Shown: positions 15,978 through 26,010, counted from the first letter of the stretch. The stretch: 64,000 nucleotides of DNA from Dyadobacter subterraneus (GCF_015221875.1 NZ_JACYGY010000001.1:1116001-1180000), one strand, 5' to 3'. Notes: a model not told the origin generated them from the sequence alone. Made by a program: numbers and translations.

Positions 15978-16616
15978 CTAATTCAAAAAGGGGTTGTTCT
16001 TCTTTTCAAAACCGATCGTTGTCGGCTGCATATGTCCCGCATAGACAGTGTAACCATCCGCAAGCGTAAAAAGTTTAGTTCGGATGCTGTCAATTAAAAT
16101 TTCAAAACTGCCGCCCGGAAGATCAGTACGGCCAATACTTTGACGAAACAGTACGTCTCCGCCAATCACAAATTGCTGTTCATCGTTCACAAAAGCAACA
16201 TGACCCGGCGCGTGACCAGGAACAAAAAGAATTCTTAAAGACGAATTTCCAAAAGTTATGATATCGCCTTCATCAATGTAAGAATCGATTTCCGGTTCGT
16301 CAAATTGATTGAAACCATAATTTGACGCGTATGTTTTCACCGCTTTCAGCAAAGGTTCGTCGATGCGATGAAGGGAAAAAGGGATCTGATATTTTGCCTT
16401 AATTGCTGCTACACCCAAAACGTGGTCAATATGCGCGTGGGTATTGATGATGCGAACTGGTTTCAGCGAATTAGTTGCTATATAATCATACAATTCCTGG
16501 AATTCAGCTTTGTCGTAACAACCCGGATCTACAATAACGGCCTCGCCGGTTTCGTCATGCAGCACGTAGGTATTTTCAGAAAATGGGTTGAAAACAAAAG
16601 ATTTTATTTGTATCAT
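15978..16616 (-). CDS. MBL-fold metallo-hydrolase (YcbL/glyoxalase II-like)
   Basis: 212 residues. The metal motif THAHIDH supplies H60, H62, D64 and H65; further ligands are in FVPGHAPGHVAFV and IGGDVLFRQSIGRTDLPGG. The sequence matches the glyoxalase-II-like hydrolase family, cytoplasmic, with one domain and without the C-terminal helical substrate domain of true GloB. The start MIQIKSFVFNPFSENTYVL is family-typical. The function is probably hydrolysis of a thioester such as a glutathione- or bacillithiol-like adduct, but the substrate is not defined. Spaced 95 bases from pssA. Confidence 0.92.
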   Translation of the reverse strand: MIQIKSFVFNPFSENTYVLHDETGEAVIVDPGCYDKAEFQELYDYIATNSLKPVRIINTHAHIDHVLGVAAIKAKYQIPFSLHRIDEPLLKAVKTYASNYGFNQFDEPEIDSYIDEGDIITFGNSSLRILFVPGHAPGHVAFVNDEQQFVIGGDVLFRQSIGRTDLPGGSFEILIDSIRTKLFTLADGYTVYAGHMQPTTIGFEKKNNPFLN

Positions 16617-16688
16617 TTTTTCAATCGTAAGGTTTAGGAGCCAGTCCCGGATATTTGCGAAGTTACAAAAACTGATCGCAAACTGAAT

Positions 16689-17387
16689 TTATTCAATCGG
16701 CTTTTCGCCTACGGCCGTATAAATGCGGTCGTAATAAAGTTGAATTAATCCTTTGTAACTGGTTTCAGCACCTACACAAAGCCAGATTTCTCCGTCTGCA
16801 TTTGGTTTGACCTCAACGGCAAGATTCGCATTTGTCCTGACTATACTGCGGTAAGCAACAGAATCCAGGCCGTTACCCGCAGTGCCTAGGTACATCATTT
16901 CTGATCCACTTTTGGAAAGGGCGCCAAGTCCCAGGTTGGTCTTGTAATAATTGCCGGCCAGCTCTTTGACAGGTTCATTTGGAGAAGCGCCAGCTTTAAT
17001 AAAAATACGTCTTCCTGCGGATCCAACCGTGTCCGGGTAATTTGTTCCAATATTAATTTCGTATGCAACCTTATATGTTAATGCCGGATCCAAGCCAGTA
17101 ATTTTCTTTTTGATAAAGAGAAAAAGACTGTCACCTATATTTTTTCCAGAAACTCCTAAACCTCTTGAAGTACTATCAGTTGCTCCCGGAATTTTTCCTT
17201 GTTTGATATTGAAAGCAATCGTATCCTGCTGACCGTTTTTAAATAATGCAACATCACCAGTCCAGTCTTCTGCGTTTTGTTGAAAAGTACTTTCGAAAAA
17301 TTTGATAGGTAAAGTATCATTTCCGCCTTTACAGGCAACGAGAAATACTGTCATAATCAAACTTCCAAAAAATATTAACTTCTTCAT
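16689..17387 (-). CDS. Hypothetical lipoprotein, third of a tandem triplet
   Basis: 232 residues. A lipoprotein signal (MKKLIFFGSLIMTVFLVAC) ends at the lipobox Cys19. No family name is recognised. It is clearly paralogous to the two genes upstream: shared blocks are (N/D)AEDWTGD near the start, LFLFIKKKITGLDP in the middle, YEINIGTNYPD, IFIKAGASPNEPVKEL and EIWLCVGAE...LYYDRIY at the end. Alternating hydrophobic segments suggest a beta-sandwich (jelly-roll) domain, perhaps carbohydrate-binding, but this is only inference. It is last in a same-strand row with 31-36 base gaps, so it is presumably co-transcribed with the other two. Confidence 0.88.
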   Translation of the reverse strand: MKKLIFFGSLIMTVFLVACKGGNDTLPIKFFESTFQQNAEDWTGDVALFKNGQQDTIAFNIKQGKIPGATDSTSRGLGVSGKNIGDSLFLFIKKKITGLDPALTYKVAYEINIGTNYPDTVGSAGRRIFIKAGASPNEPVKELAGNYYKTNLGLGALSKSGSEMMYLGTAGNGLDSVAYRSIVRTNANLAVEVKPNADGEIWLCVGAETSYKGLIQLYYDRIYTAVGEKPIE

Positions 17388-17418
17388 GCGCTTTGGTGCT
17401 ATCAGGCTAATTTAATAA

Positions 17419-18114
17419 TTACTGCTCGGTCAACGTAACTTTTATATTGTCATAATATAAAATCGTTTTTACGCTTTCACTGACATCTTCTCCAACACAA
17501 ATCCAGATGGCTCCGTTTGCGTCAGGTTTAACAGAAATATTTTTAGAAGAACTATTCCGGTTGACAAGCTGATAAACCACTTTTCCAACACCATTTGTTA
17601 CATCACCAAGTATCGCCATTTCGGATCCGTCAACATTCCAGAGTCCTTTTTTTATTGATAAATTATAATATCCCCCATTCAGAATTTTAACAGGCTCGGT
17701 TGCAGAAGCGCCAGCTTTTAAACTTATTTTTCTGCCTGTGGCATTAGCCAGGTCTGGATAGTTTGTTCCGATATTTATATCAAACGAAACATTGTAGGTT
17801 TTTTCAGGATTGAGGCCAATGATTTTCTTTTTCAGGAAAAGAAACATACTGTCATTCAAATTTGTGGCTTGCATTTTCAAACTGAATTTCAGAGAATCTA
17901 TGGTCGCAGGTAAAGAATCCCGCTCCATCAGGAAAGCAATTTTGGTAGTATCGCTCCGGTTATATAATGCGTAATCTCCGATCCAGTCTTCCGTGTCATC
18001 TTCAAATTCGGAAATCATGGTTCTTACCGGATTAACATCATTCCGTTTCTCACCGCTGCATCCGTACAAACTTAATAAAAGGACTAGTTTTGCCCACGTC
18101 AAATATTTCTTCAT
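17419..18114 (-). CDS. Hypothetical lipoprotein, second of a tandem triplet
   Basis: 231 residues from the Met at 18114; the frame opens at 18141, but only the inner start gives a lipoprotein signal (MKKYLTWAKLVLLLSLYGC). It shares with its neighbours the blocks DDTEDWIGDYALYN, MFLFLKKKIIGLNPEKTYNV, DINIGTNYPDLANATGRKI, LKAGASATEPVKILNGGYY and AIWICVGED...ILYYDNIKV. It differs mainly in the first 60 residues and around residue 150. The function is unknown; the product should be anchored in the outer or inner membrane facing the periplasm or surface. The triplet suggests gene duplication with divergence for different ligands. Confidence 0.87.
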   Translation of the reverse strand: MKKYLTWAKLVLLLSLYGCSGEKRNDVNPVRTMISEFEDDTEDWIGDYALYNRSDTTKIAFLMERDSLPATIDSLKFSLKMQATNLNDSMFLFLKKKIIGLNPEKTYNVSFDINIGTNYPDLANATGRKISLKAGASATEPVKILNGGYYNLSIKKGLWNVDGSEMAILGDVTNGVGKVVYQLVNRNSSSKNISVKPDANGAIWICVGEDVSESVKTILYYDNIKVTLTEQ

Positions 18115-18173
18115 CAATTTTAAATCGCTTTGGGTAGACAAAACTAGTCGAAAATATGCAGATGACTAACGAA

Positions 18174-18893
18174 TCAATTTGCCTTTTCGGTAATTGATAC
18201 CTTAATTTTATCGTAATAAAGTTTTGTCAATCCTTCAAAACCCGAATCTGTTCCTATACAAACCCAGATTGCTCCGCTTGCGTCGGAAGTAACGGTCACC
18301 GGTTTTGTAAGATTATCACGTTTAACAATCGCATAAGAGTCGGTTTCCAAACCATTGGCAACATTACCAAGATTAACCAAATCTTTTCCGTCTTCTGACT
18401 GGTTTCCTTTGTCAAGATTGAAAGTGTAAAAACCGCTTACAAGTTTTTTTGCAGGCTCAACTGACGAAGCACCAGCTTTGACATACACAGAACTTCCCGG
18501 AGATCCGCCTGCACCTAATCCACCCGAAGAATAATTTGTTGCCAGGTCAATTTCAAAAGTCACGTTGTATTTGAAATTTGATTTCAGGCCACCAATTTTC
18601 TTTTTCAAAAACATAAACATATCATCGCTGCGGTTATGGCTTTGCAGCATGAAACCATATGTTTTAGTATTAAGTGGACTTGGTAAAGTTGTGCGGCCGG
18701 ATCGGAATTCTATGGAGGAAGTATCTGTTGCTGTGCTATATTCAGACAGATCGCCAGTCCAGTCATCAGCATTTAATTCAAAATCAGAAGTTACCACCTG
18801 TTCCAGCACAAAATCGCTTCCATTATCAGAATCATCACATCCAGTCAAGCCCATCATCAAAGCAAAACCACCCAAAAACATCCATTTTTTCAT
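18174..18893 (-). CDS. Hypothetical lipoprotein, first of a tandem triplet
   Basis: 239 residues from the Met at 18893 (an upstream Met at 18905 is possible). Lipobox LTGC after MKKWMFLGGFALMMG. The lipoprotein tail (CDDSDNGSD) is acidic, as in surface-exposed Bacteroidota lipoproteins. Shared family blocks: ELNADDWTGDLSEYS, MFMFLKKKIGGLKSNFKYNV, EIDLATNYSSGG, VYVKAGASSVEPAKKL and AIWVCIGTD...LYYDKIKV. A glycine-rich insertion (GLGAGGSPGS) near the middle is specific to this copy. It leads the three-gene row and faces the RsmI-like gene 132 bases upstream on the same strand. Confidence 0.87.
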   Translation of the reverse strand: MKKWMFLGGFALMMGLTGCDDSDNGSDFVLEQVVTSDFELNADDWTGDLSEYSTATDTSSIEFRSGRTTLPSPLNTKTYGFMLQSHNRSDDMFMFLKKKIGGLKSNFKYNVTFEIDLATNYSSGGLGAGGSPGSSVYVKAGASSVEPAKKLVSGFYTFNLDKGNQSEDGKDLVNLGNVANGLETDSYAIVKRDNLTKPVTVTSDASGAIWVCIGTDSGFEGLTKLYYDKIKVSITEKAN

Positions 18894-19036
18894 CGCTACA
18901 TTCATTTTGTTAAATAAAAATTGATCTACAACTATTATCCAAGAGTCTGAATTGCTGCGGTTGGTTGGAATGTCAAAATCAGATTCGCATGTGAAATCGG
19001 TTTTGTTGCTGACGCTTAACAGTTTCCGTATGAAAA

Positions 19037-19741
19037 TTATCCGATCAAAAATATAGTAGGTTGCTTTTGTACATCCGGGAAATTTTTCTTCCAGTATTTT
19101 ACAGGATGTGTTTCTATAAATTCCTGGGGAGAGGTAATATTAGCGGCAACACAAAGCAAAGTTTCAGGCTGGGCTGCTTCCAGAATCGCTTCCAGAAATG
19201 AACTGTTACGGAACGGTGTTTCCATGAAAATCTGCGTCTGATCTTTTTGTTTTACATCCCTTTCCAGTTGCTGAATCGCTTTTCTTCTTTCCATTTTATC
19301 AATCGGAAGATAACCGTGAAAAGTAAACGACTGGCCGCTAAAACCTGACGCCATCAAAGCCAGTAAAATGGAAGACGGCCCAACAAGCGGTATCACTTTA
19401 ATCCCGATCTGATGCGCAAAGTCAACAGCGACCGCACCCGGATCTGCTACGCCCGGACAGCCGGCTTCTGAAAGTATGCCTGCATTTTGCGTCAACCCCT
19501 TAACCTGAGCCATCGTTACCGAACGAGGTGTGTCTTTATTTAATTCAAAAAAAGTGATATTATCTATGACTTTGCCAAGTTTCAGGCTGCTGATAAAACG
19601 TCTTGCTGTTCTTACATTTTCAACAAAGAAGACATCAACGTTAACAATTACGTCTTTAATCTGAGGGCTAAGTACCTGATCATTTGTTCCTTCTGCCAAC
19701 ACAGTTGGTATCAGGTACAGATTTATTGGGGATTGGTTCAT
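19037..19741 (-). CDS. RsmI-like SAM-dependent methyltransferase (tetrapyrrole methylase family)
   Basis: 234 residues of the tetrapyrrole/corrin methylase fold. NLYLIPTVLAEG opens the first strand, DVFFVENVRTARRFI and GILSEAGCPGVADPGAVAV match the 16S rRNA 2'-O-methyltransferase RsmI, and IPLVGPSSILLALMASGF is the SAM-binding loop. The conserved RsmI YESPHR becomes METPFRN. This is the RsmI paralogue subgroup common in Bacteroidota, so the rRNA (C1402) target is uncertain. The start codon at 19741 overlaps the spurious upstream extension of the divergent small lipoprotein frame, leaving about 60 bases between true starts. Confidence 0.9.
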   Translation of the reverse strand: MNQSPINLYLIPTVLAEGTNDQVLSPQIKDVIVNVDVFFVENVRTARRFISSLKLGKVIDNITFFELNKDTPRSVTMAQVKGLTQNAGILSEAGCPGVADPGAVAVDFAHQIGIKVIPLVGPSSILLALMASGFSGQSFTFHGYLPIDKMERRKAIQQLERDVKQKDQTQIFMETPFRNSSFLEAILEAAQPETLLCVAANITSPQEFIETHPVKYWKKNFPDVQKQPTIFLIG

Positions 19742-19807
19742 GTATTTAATTTTTATTCACTTCCAACCTTTCACGGTGAAACTGAATCTATTATGAAAAG
19801 ATATTTT

Positions 19808-20239
19808 ATGAAACGCTTATTATACATTCCATTCTTACTGATTTTCTTACTTGAGTGCAAAAGTACGGAAAATGATAGTGCAACACCTCAAAGTCTTGTT
19901 TCATCTATCGCAGGTAAATGGCTTATGACCGAAACGGAAGTTACCGTTAATGGTAAAAAAGTATGGCAGACTGTAAATACACTAACTCCGGTTTATCTGA
20001 TTATTCGTTCCGATGGTGTGATTCTGGATGGCGATGGAAAAGCCAGCTGCTGCGGGCCAAACGAATTAAGTATCAACGGTGCATCTTATAAAATACAACC
20101 TCAGTCAGAAGTTACTTACAGCCTGAATTGTGCCGCTGTCAACTGTGTTGCCTGTCCGGTTTTGGATATTGAATATTCAGGTAATCAAATGATTATAACA
20201 TATTGTATTGGTGGACGTGTAAAATATATCAAAAACTGA
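19808..20239 (+). CDS. Lipocalin-like small lipoprotein, copy 1 of a tandem triplet
   Basis: 143 residues if started at 19808 (MKRLLYIPFLLIFLLECKS), which aligns with the starts of copies 2 and 3; Met at 19793 is the alternative. The -1 residue of the lipobox is Glu (LLEC), unusual, so lipidation is uncertain. SIAGKWLMTETEVTVNGKKV is the GxW motif that opens lipocalin-like domains in Bacteroidota, and a Cys-rich centre follows (ASCCGPNEL, LNCAAVNCVACPVLDIEYSG). The family is unnamed in my reading. It lies upstream of two close copies with 4-base gaps and probably forms one operon with them. Confidence 0.85.
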   Translation: MKRLLYIPFLLIFLLECKSTENDSATPQSLVSSIAGKWLMTETEVTVNGKKVWQTVNTLTPVYLIIRSDGVILDGDGKASCCGPNELSINGASYKIQPQSEVTYSLNCAAVNCVACPVLDIEYSGNQMIITYCIGGRVKYIKN

Positions 20240-20243
20240 GTTT

Positions 20244-20669
20244 ATGAAAAGACTTTTTTACATTCCTCTGTTATTCATTTTGCTGTTTGGTTGTAAGAAA
20301 GATAAAATCGATATGCAGCCGGACGAAATAATAGAACCGTTGGTTGGCAAGTGGCTTTTAACTGAAAGCGAACAATCGGTAAATGGAAAAAAGGTTTGGC
20401 AACCTGTTAATTCAAATGATCCGCAATACCTTGTTTTCCGCTTCGACGGGGTAATGTTTGACAAAGACGGCTTTGCGAATTGTTGTACTCCGAAAGAACT
20501 GTCGATCAATGGCAATTCTTTTACAATTCAACCTAAAAGAAAAGTAGTCTACGGCAAGTGTGCTGCCGTGAGTTGTGCATATTGTGCGGTTTGGGGTATC
20601 GAATATTCAGGAAATGAAATGATACTGAATTATTGTTTCGGTGTAAGGGAGAAATATATCAAAAACTGA
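20244..20669 (+). CDS. Lipocalin-like small lipoprotein, copy 2 of a tandem triplet
   Basis: 141 residues. The signal peptide MKRLFYIPLLFILLFGC ends in a proper lipobox (LFGC). The domain begins PLVGKWLLTESEQSVNGKKV and retains the paired Cys pattern (NCCTPKEL, KCAAVSCAYCAVWGIEYSG). It starts 5 bases after the stop of copy 1, and the junction AAAAACTGAGTTTATGAAAA recurs exactly at the end of copy 2, showing that the unit duplicated as gene plus junction. The tail EKYIKN matches copy 1 (VKYIKN). Function unknown; probably an outer-membrane or periplasmic lipoprotein. Confidence 0.88.
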   Translation: MKRLFYIPLLFILLFGCKKDKIDMQPDEIIEPLVGKWLLTESEQSVNGKKVWQPVNSNDPQYLVFRFDGVMFDKDGFANCCTPKELSINGNSFTIQPKRKVVYGKCAAVSCAYCAVWGIEYSGNEMILNYCFGVREKYIKN

Positions 20670-20673
20670 GTTT

Positions 20674-21111
20674 ATGAAAAGATTTTTTTACTTCCCTCTG
20701 TTATTCATTTTGCTGCTTGGTTGTAAGAAAGATAAAATCGATACCCAGCCGGACGAAATCATGAAACCGCTTGTTGGTAAATGGTATTTGGCTGAGGTGG
20801 AACAACTTGTGAATGGAGAAAAGGTGTGGGTGCCTTTTGTCGGTTATGAAAAAATTTTTATGAATTTCCGGTTCGATGGAATTTTACTTGACGAAAACGG
20901 AAAAACCTTTTGTTGTGTACCGCAAATATACAATATCAACAACACCAGATTTGAAGTTAAGCCAAGAGCAGCTGTTTCTTATTCTGCCAACTGCTCAACT
21001 ACAAACTGTGGTGTTGCTTTTTGTTCAATTTATGATATCACAGTTAGTAGTGAAGAAATGACTATTTCCAATTGTAATTCGTTTAAATCTAGATATTTAA
21101 AGGTTAAATAA
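20674..21111 (+). CDS. Lipocalin-like small lipoprotein, copy 3 of a tandem triplet
   Basis: 145 residues, lipobox LLGC in MKRFFYFPLLFILLLGC. The first 40 residues are nearly identical to copy 2 (KKDKIDTQPDEIMKPLVGKW), after which it diverges (VPFVGYEKIFMNFRFDG, FCCVPQIYNINNTRFEVKP). A Cys-rich stretch (NCSTTNCGVAFCSIYDI) is kept. The stop codon ends at 21111 and directly abuts the stop codon of the convergent hydrolase at 21112, leaving no spacer and no room for a hairpin between them. Confidence 0.88.
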   Translation: MKRFFYFPLLFILLLGCKKDKIDTQPDEIMKPLVGKWYLAEVEQLVNGEKVWVPFVGYEKIFMNFRFDGILLDENGKTFCCVPQIYNINNTRFEVKPRAAVSYSANCSTTNCGVAFCSIYDITVSSEEMTISNCNSFKSRYLKVK

Positions 21112-21882
21112 TCAGGATTTCAAAAACGCCAGCAAATGTTCCACAAAAACTTTCGGCTGCTCCGCCTGAACCCAATGACCAGCATTTGCAACGGTATCAA
21201 GTTTTGCATTCGGGAAAATTTTCAGAATTCCATCCCAATCTTCATCCAGAATATAATCTGATTTTTCACCACGCATAAAAAGGGTAGTGGTTTCAACCGG
21301 TTTTTCCGATGTTATCGGCGCCCCGACTTTTGCCATATCTCTTGTCAATACGGCCAGATTAAAACGCCAGTCGAAAGTTCCGTCTTCTTTTCTGTAAAGA
21401 TTTTTCAGAAGAAATTGTCTAACCGCCAGAATTGGTTCATACTTGCCCAAAAAGTCATCAGCCTGCTGGCGGTTTTCAATTTCAGAGACCGGAAGTGCAT
21501 TAAGGCCTTTCAAAATCGCGGTATGGTGAATCGGATATTGCTTCGGGCCAATATCTACAATGACAAGTTTTTCAAAAGTATCAGGATAGCGGACTGCATA
21601 TTCCATCACCGTTTTTCCACCCATGGAATGTCCAAGAAGAATAGGAGATGTAAGATTCTGATGTTGCAGGAATTCTTTAAGATCTTCTGCAAGTGTCGGG
21701 AAATCAAGTGCGCCTTCATGCGGCGAACGGCCATGATGCCTTTGATCTACCAGATATACCACAAAACCTTGTTCTGAAATTGTCTTTCCAATGGTAAGCC
21801 AGTTATCCAAAAATCCAAATACACCGTGAAGTATAATAAGAGGCCGGCCGGTTTCGCCTATTTTTTTAAAGTTTAGCTGCAT
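21112..21882 (-). CDS. Alpha/beta-fold hydrolase (YbfF-like esterase)
   Basis: 256 residues. Nucleophile S86 in LLGHSMGGKT, the oxyanion region LIILHGVFGFLDNW, an acidic residue in MRGEKSDYILDEDW and the catalytic His in VANAGHWVQAEQP make a complete triad. The length and LVDQRHHGRSPHEG fit the YbfF/epoxide-hydrolase-like esterase family of the cytoplasm. The substrate is unknown, most likely an acyl ester or thioester. Its 3' end abuts the third lipocalin-like gene tail to tail. Confidence 0.92.
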   Translation of the reverse strand: MQLNFKKIGETGRPLIILHGVFGFLDNWLTIGKTISEQGFVVYLVDQRHHGRSPHEGALDFPTLAEDLKEFLQHQNLTSPILLGHSMGGKTVMEYAVRYPDTFEKLVIVDIGPKQYPIHHTAILKGLNALPVSEIENRQQADDFLGKYEPILAVRQFLLKNLYRKEDGTFDWRFNLAVLTRDMAKVGAPITSEKPVETTTLFMRGEKSDYILDEDWDGILKIFPNAKLDTVANAGHWVQAEQPKVFVEHLLAFLKS

Positions 21883-22623
21883 TTTGAAAAATATTAAGCT
21901 TTTTCAAGGATGTCCGGGAAAGTTACTGATTCCCACTCAAAGTGTCCTTTAGGTACTTATTTTGTGATTATTTATTTTTTGAAACAATTTCGACAAATAT
22001 CGCAACGATTTCTTTTACAAGAAAAAGTAAAAAAGAATGAAAATTAACAAATACTTAATATTGAAATATGCTGATTTTAAGCCAATTATATTTAAATATC
22101 TGTATTTAAGGCAGTTGTATAATGATTTATAGTATTTTTTGGTGGTTATAATTTTCACCCTCAGGCCATATAAATCATGATGAGGAATGTAAAATTTCAA
22201 AGTTCCAGGCCTTTAAATACCCTTTATTTTTAAATTTTTTCATTAAATAAAAAACATGTTTTAATGACTTTCTTATGGTGTTAACCTGCCCTTTGTTGAA
22301 ATAATTTCAACGTATCCCAAAATAACTGAGCAAATGCAATCCGGGAGCGGTGAAAATATTCTTAAATGGTAATAAAATTTTTCGACAAAACTGGTGCTTT
22401 AAAGCACATTTAACAATAATAAAACATTGAATTGTAAATATTGAATTATTGATTTTTAAATCTGTATTATTCCAATAAATCAGGGAGTTGCAAAGTGTAG
22501 TATAGTATTTTAGTAGGAAACGGGTAATTGTTTAAGAGCAAAAAAAACTTTTATTTTACGAAAAATTATCATTCATAAACTGAATGACCCTACTAACTCA
22601 ATTACTCAAATCCCCAAAAATTT
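21883..22623. other. 741-base AT-rich spacer upstream of the large TonB receptor
   Basis: No gene that I can support. The only ORF (22015-22200, complement, 61 aa) is of low complexity, rich in Tyr/Ile/Leu/Lys, and lacks a family match; I treat it as chance. The segment must contain the promoter and a long leader for the receptor gene. A weak candidate is TTG at 22498 with TATTTTAG at 22516, but the spacing is short for the Bacteroidota -33/-7 pattern, so I do not claim it. Confidence 0.6.
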
Positions 22624-25600
22624 ATGAACTGGAAAAGTCTACTTTTCAGATCAGCGTGTTGCGCGCTGTTCGTTTTTGCATTATCATTTTTGAGCGGAGA
22701 AGTCCAGGCTCAGGTTACATCCTCAACCATCACCGGCAGGGTAACAGACAGCAAAGGGGCTGAACTTCCCGGCGCAACAGTTGTTGCAGTACACACGCCT
22801 TCAGGAAGCCGTTATGGTACTATTACAAATGAAAAAGGTTTTTACACACTTCCGGGTGTTCGTGTAGGCGGTCCTTACACGGTAACTGTCACTTTCGTTG
22901 GTTTTAAAGATCAGGTTACAGAAAATGTTTCCGCAGATCTTGGAACAAGTGCCGATGTTAGTTTCAAACTGGCTGATGAAGGTACAGCGTTGCAGGAAGT
23001 TGTCATTACAACGGGTCGCAGTGACATTTTCAGTTCTGACCGTAACGGTGCTTCTACTTCTTTTGACCGTAACGCAATTAACTCTACACCAACAATTGGT
23101 CGTTCGATCAGTGATATCACCAAATACAATCCGTATGGTAATGGACAATCATTTGCTGGTCAGGATGCCCGTTTCAATAACATTACGATTGACGGATCTG
23201 TTTTTAACAATGGTTTCGGTTTAGGTTCATCGGCACAGGCGGGTGGACGTACTGGTACAAGTGCAGTTTCTTTGGACGCTCTTGATCAGGTTCAGGTAAA
23301 CGTTGCGCCATTTGATGTTCGCCAGTCAGGTTTTACAGGTGCTGGTATCAATGCTGTTACGCGTTCAGGAACAAATGAATTATCAGGTTCTGCTTATCAC
23401 CTTTTCCGTGGAAGTGATATGGTTGCTAAAAAAGGTAACGGTGATCAGGATATTAAACCAAAACCAAATCTGAGCGAAAAAACCTGGGGTTTCCGTTTAG
23501 GTGGTCCCTTGATCAAAAACAAATTGTTCTTCTTTATCAATGCGGAAAGATTTACAAGCAGCACACCTGCTGAGACTTGGTCACTAAACCGCGGACAAAC
23601 CGGAACTAACGTTTCCCGTGTTCTTGCTTCGGATCTTGAAGATTTGAGTTCATTTATGAAACAAAACTTCAACTACGACATGGGGGCGCTTGACGGATTT
23701 AACAACAAAATCAAAAGTACAAAAGGACTTATCCGTCTTGATTACAACATTAACGACAAGCATAAATTATCGGTACGTTACTCGCACCATAATTCAGAAG
23801 CAGATCAGTTGATCAGTAGCAGTAACAGTAGTAACACAGCTGGAAATGGTAACCGTACCAATAGTGCCCTGGCTATGTCATCACAAAATACAGGTTACCT
23901 AATCGCTGATAACACACGTTCGGTTGCAGCTGAGTTGACTTCCAATTTCAACGGTAAATTTGCCAATGATCTTATTGTTACTTACAACAAGCAAATTGAG
24001 GACAGAACGTATAAAACTGCTGTTTTCCCAACCATTGATATCCTGAAAGACGGAAGTACTTATACTACCATTGGATTTGATCCTTTTACGCCTAATAACA
24101 AACTGAATTATTCAACATTCAATATCACGAACAATTTCAGTTATTACGCAGGAAAGCATACTGTTACAGCAGGTGTGGTTTTTGAACATTTTACTTCGAA
24201 CAACGTTTTCTTCCCATCTTCGAACGGAGTTTACGTTTATAACTCGATTGCTGATTTCAAAACTGCTGCTCTGGCTTCTATTGCGAATCCATCCTCAAAT
24301 GTTTCGCCTGTAAGCGTTGCACGTTATAACCTGCGTTATTCACGTATACCAGGTGGTGCTGAACCTCTTCAAACATTGAAAAGAAATCTTTACAGTGCTT
24401 ATGTTCAGGATGAATTCCAGGCTACTCCAAATCTGAAAATTACTGCTGGTATCCGTGGTGATGTTTTTGCTTATGACAATTCAACTGCAAAGGATTTCAA
24501 TAATGAAGTTGTTGCTGGTTTCACTTTTAAAGATGAAAACGGCGCCGATTACAAAGTAACGACAGGAACTTTCCCTAAAACACGTTTACTTATTTCTCCT
24601 CGTATCGGTTTTAACTGGGATGTAAAAGGCGATAAAACGACACAGCTTCGCGGAGGATCAGGTATTTTTGTTTCCCGTATCCCTGAGGTGTTGATTTCAA
24701 ATCAGTTGGGTAACAATGGTGTGAATACAGGTGTAATTAACGTGACTAATACAACAGCTTACGCTTTCACAACGGATCCAACTCGATACCTGCCATCTAC
24801 GATTGATCCTGATATTCGAAAATTGCTACCTTATGCCGTTAACGCATCGGATCAAAATTTAAAATATCCACAAATCTGGAAGTCAAACATTGCCGTTGAT
24901 CAAAGATTACCATTAGGGTTAATTGGAACGGTTGAATTTATTTACAACAAAACAATCAACGGTTTGAGATATATCGATGCTAACTTAAAAGCGCCGGATC
25001 GTACGTTTACAGGTGACGATACTCGTCCACGTTTTCCTGCATCAGGTGTAGCTAGTTCAGGAACCGGTGCTAGTAACACAGTGAATGTGGCTCGTTTTAT
25101 ACATCCGGAGATTTCAAACGTTTTTGTACTTAAAAACACTAAAAAAGGAAATTCTTACATCGCAACTGTGAAATTAGAAAAGCCAACTACAAAAGGTTTT
25201 GGTGGATTTGTTTCTTATACATACGGACAAGCAAAAGATATCGCATTCGTAGGAAGTACAGTACAGGCAAACGTTCCAACTTCAACAGGTCAGAACTATC
25301 TGCCTTTGACTTATTCGGATAACGATTTGCGTCACCGTATTGTGGGTGTGATTAACTACAAAATCAATTATGGTGGTACTTTTGGTGGATCGACCATGTT
25401 TACATTGGCTGCGGTTTCTACAAGCGGTGCTAAGATTTCTTACACGCTTAACCAGGATTTGAATGGTGATGGTCAGACTTCAAATGACTTGATATTTGTT
25501 CCTAAAACGGCATCGGAACTGACTTTTGCGCCTCTTTCGGTATCAAATGGAACTGCTCCTAATGTTGTTACAACGGTATATTCTCCTGAGCAGCAGCAAG

Positions 25601-26010
25601 CAGCTTTCGACGCATTTATCAATGGTAACGATTACTTGAAAAGCCGTCGTGGAAAATATGCAGAACGTAACGGTGGTGCTTACCCATGGTTATCTCGTTT
25701 CGACTTCACAGTTGTTCAGGAATTCTATGTTGCGGTTGGTAAAAAGAAGAAAAGAAATGTTATCCAGCTTCGTGGTGATATCCTTAACGTAGGAAACTTG
25801 CTTCATGACAAATGGGGACTTGGAAACCAGGCTACAACTTTCAACCCTCTTGCACTTGCAAGCGTTGGCGCTGATGGTAAGCCGGTTTACAGAATCGCCA
25901 CACAAGTTATTGACGGACAAAATGTACTGCTTAAAGATTCGTTCACTCCGAACTTATCTGTTAGCAGCGTTTGGCAGGCTCAGATCGGTCTTCGTTATAT
26001 CTTTAACTAA
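22624..26010 (+). CDS. Oar-like TonB-dependent outer-membrane receptor
   Basis: 1128 residues. Signal peptide ([20 protein letters not shown], cleavage near EVQAQ). Residues about 32-115 are a carboxypeptidase-regulatory-like beta-sandwich ([36 protein letters not shown]). A plug domain follows ([52 protein letters not shown]), then a large beta-barrel ending in [12 protein letters not shown] with the usual C-terminal aromatic residue. This is the Oar/Cna-type receptor family, without an adjacent SusD. It probably transports or binds peptides, proteins or an adhesion ligand. It is monocistronic with a perfect hairpin downstream. Confidence 0.94.
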   Translation: MNWKSLLFRSACCALFVFALSFLSGEVQAQVTSSTITGRVTDSKGAELPGATVVAVHTPSGSRYGTITNEKGFYTLPGVRVGGPYTVTVTFVGFKDQVTENVSADLGTSADVSFKLADEGTALQEVVITTGRSDIFSSDRNGASTSFDRNAINSTPTIGRSISDITKYNPYGNGQSFAGQDARFNNITIDGSVFNNGFGLGSSAQAGGRTGTSAVSLDALDQVQVNVAPFDVRQSGFTGAGINAVTRSGTNELSGSAYHLFRGSDMVAKKGNGDQDIKPKPNLSEKTWGFRLGGPLIKNKLFFFINAERFTSSTPAETWSLNRGQTGTNVSRVLASDLEDLSSFMKQNFNYDMGALDGFNNKIKSTKGLIRLDYNINDKHKLSVRYSHHNSEADQLISSSNSSNTAGNGNRTNSALAMSSQNTGYLIADNTRSVAAELTSNFNGKFANDLIVTYNKQIEDRTYKTAVFPTIDILKDGSTYTTIGFDPFTPNNKLNYSTFNITNNFSYYAGKHTVTAGVVFEHFTSNNVFFPSSNGVYVYNSIADFKTAALASIANPSSNVSPVSVARYNLRYSRIPGGAEPLQTLKRNLYSAYVQDEFQATPNLKITAGIRGDVFAYDNSTAKDFNNEVVAGFTFKDENGADYKVTTGTFPKTRLLISPRIGFNWDVKGDKTTQLRGGSGIFVSRIPEVLISNQLGNNGVNTGVINVTNTTAYAFTTDPTRYLPSTIDPDIRKLLPYAVNASDQNLKYPQIWKSNIAVDQRLPLGLIGTVEFIYNKTINGLRYIDANLKAPDRTFTGDDTRPRFPASGVASSGTGASNTVNVARFIHPEISNVFVLKNTKKGNSYIATVKLEKPTTKGFGGFVSYTYGQAKDIAFVGSTVQANVPTSTGQNYLPLTYSDNDLRHRIVGVINYKINYGGTFGGSTMFTLAAVSTSGAKISYTLNQDLNGDGQTSNDLIFVPKTASELTFAPLSVSNGTAPNVVTTVYSPEQQQAAFDAFINGNDYLKSRRGKYAERNGGAYPWLSRFDFTVVQEFYVAVGKKKKRNVIQLRGDILNVGNLLHDKWGLGNQATTFNPLALASVGADGKPVYRIATQVIDGQNVLLKDSFTPNLSVSSVWQAQIGLRYIFN

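Noticed and set aside
22015..22200. 61-aa ORF on the complement upstream of the large receptor
   Set aside because: Low-complexity Tyr/Ile/Leu/Lys composition in a very AT-rich spacer, no family match, no leader.
22498..22523. Bacteroidota -33/-7 promoter for the Oar-like receptor
   Set aside because: TTG and TATTTTAG are too close (15 bases between) and the second deviates from TAnnTTTG.
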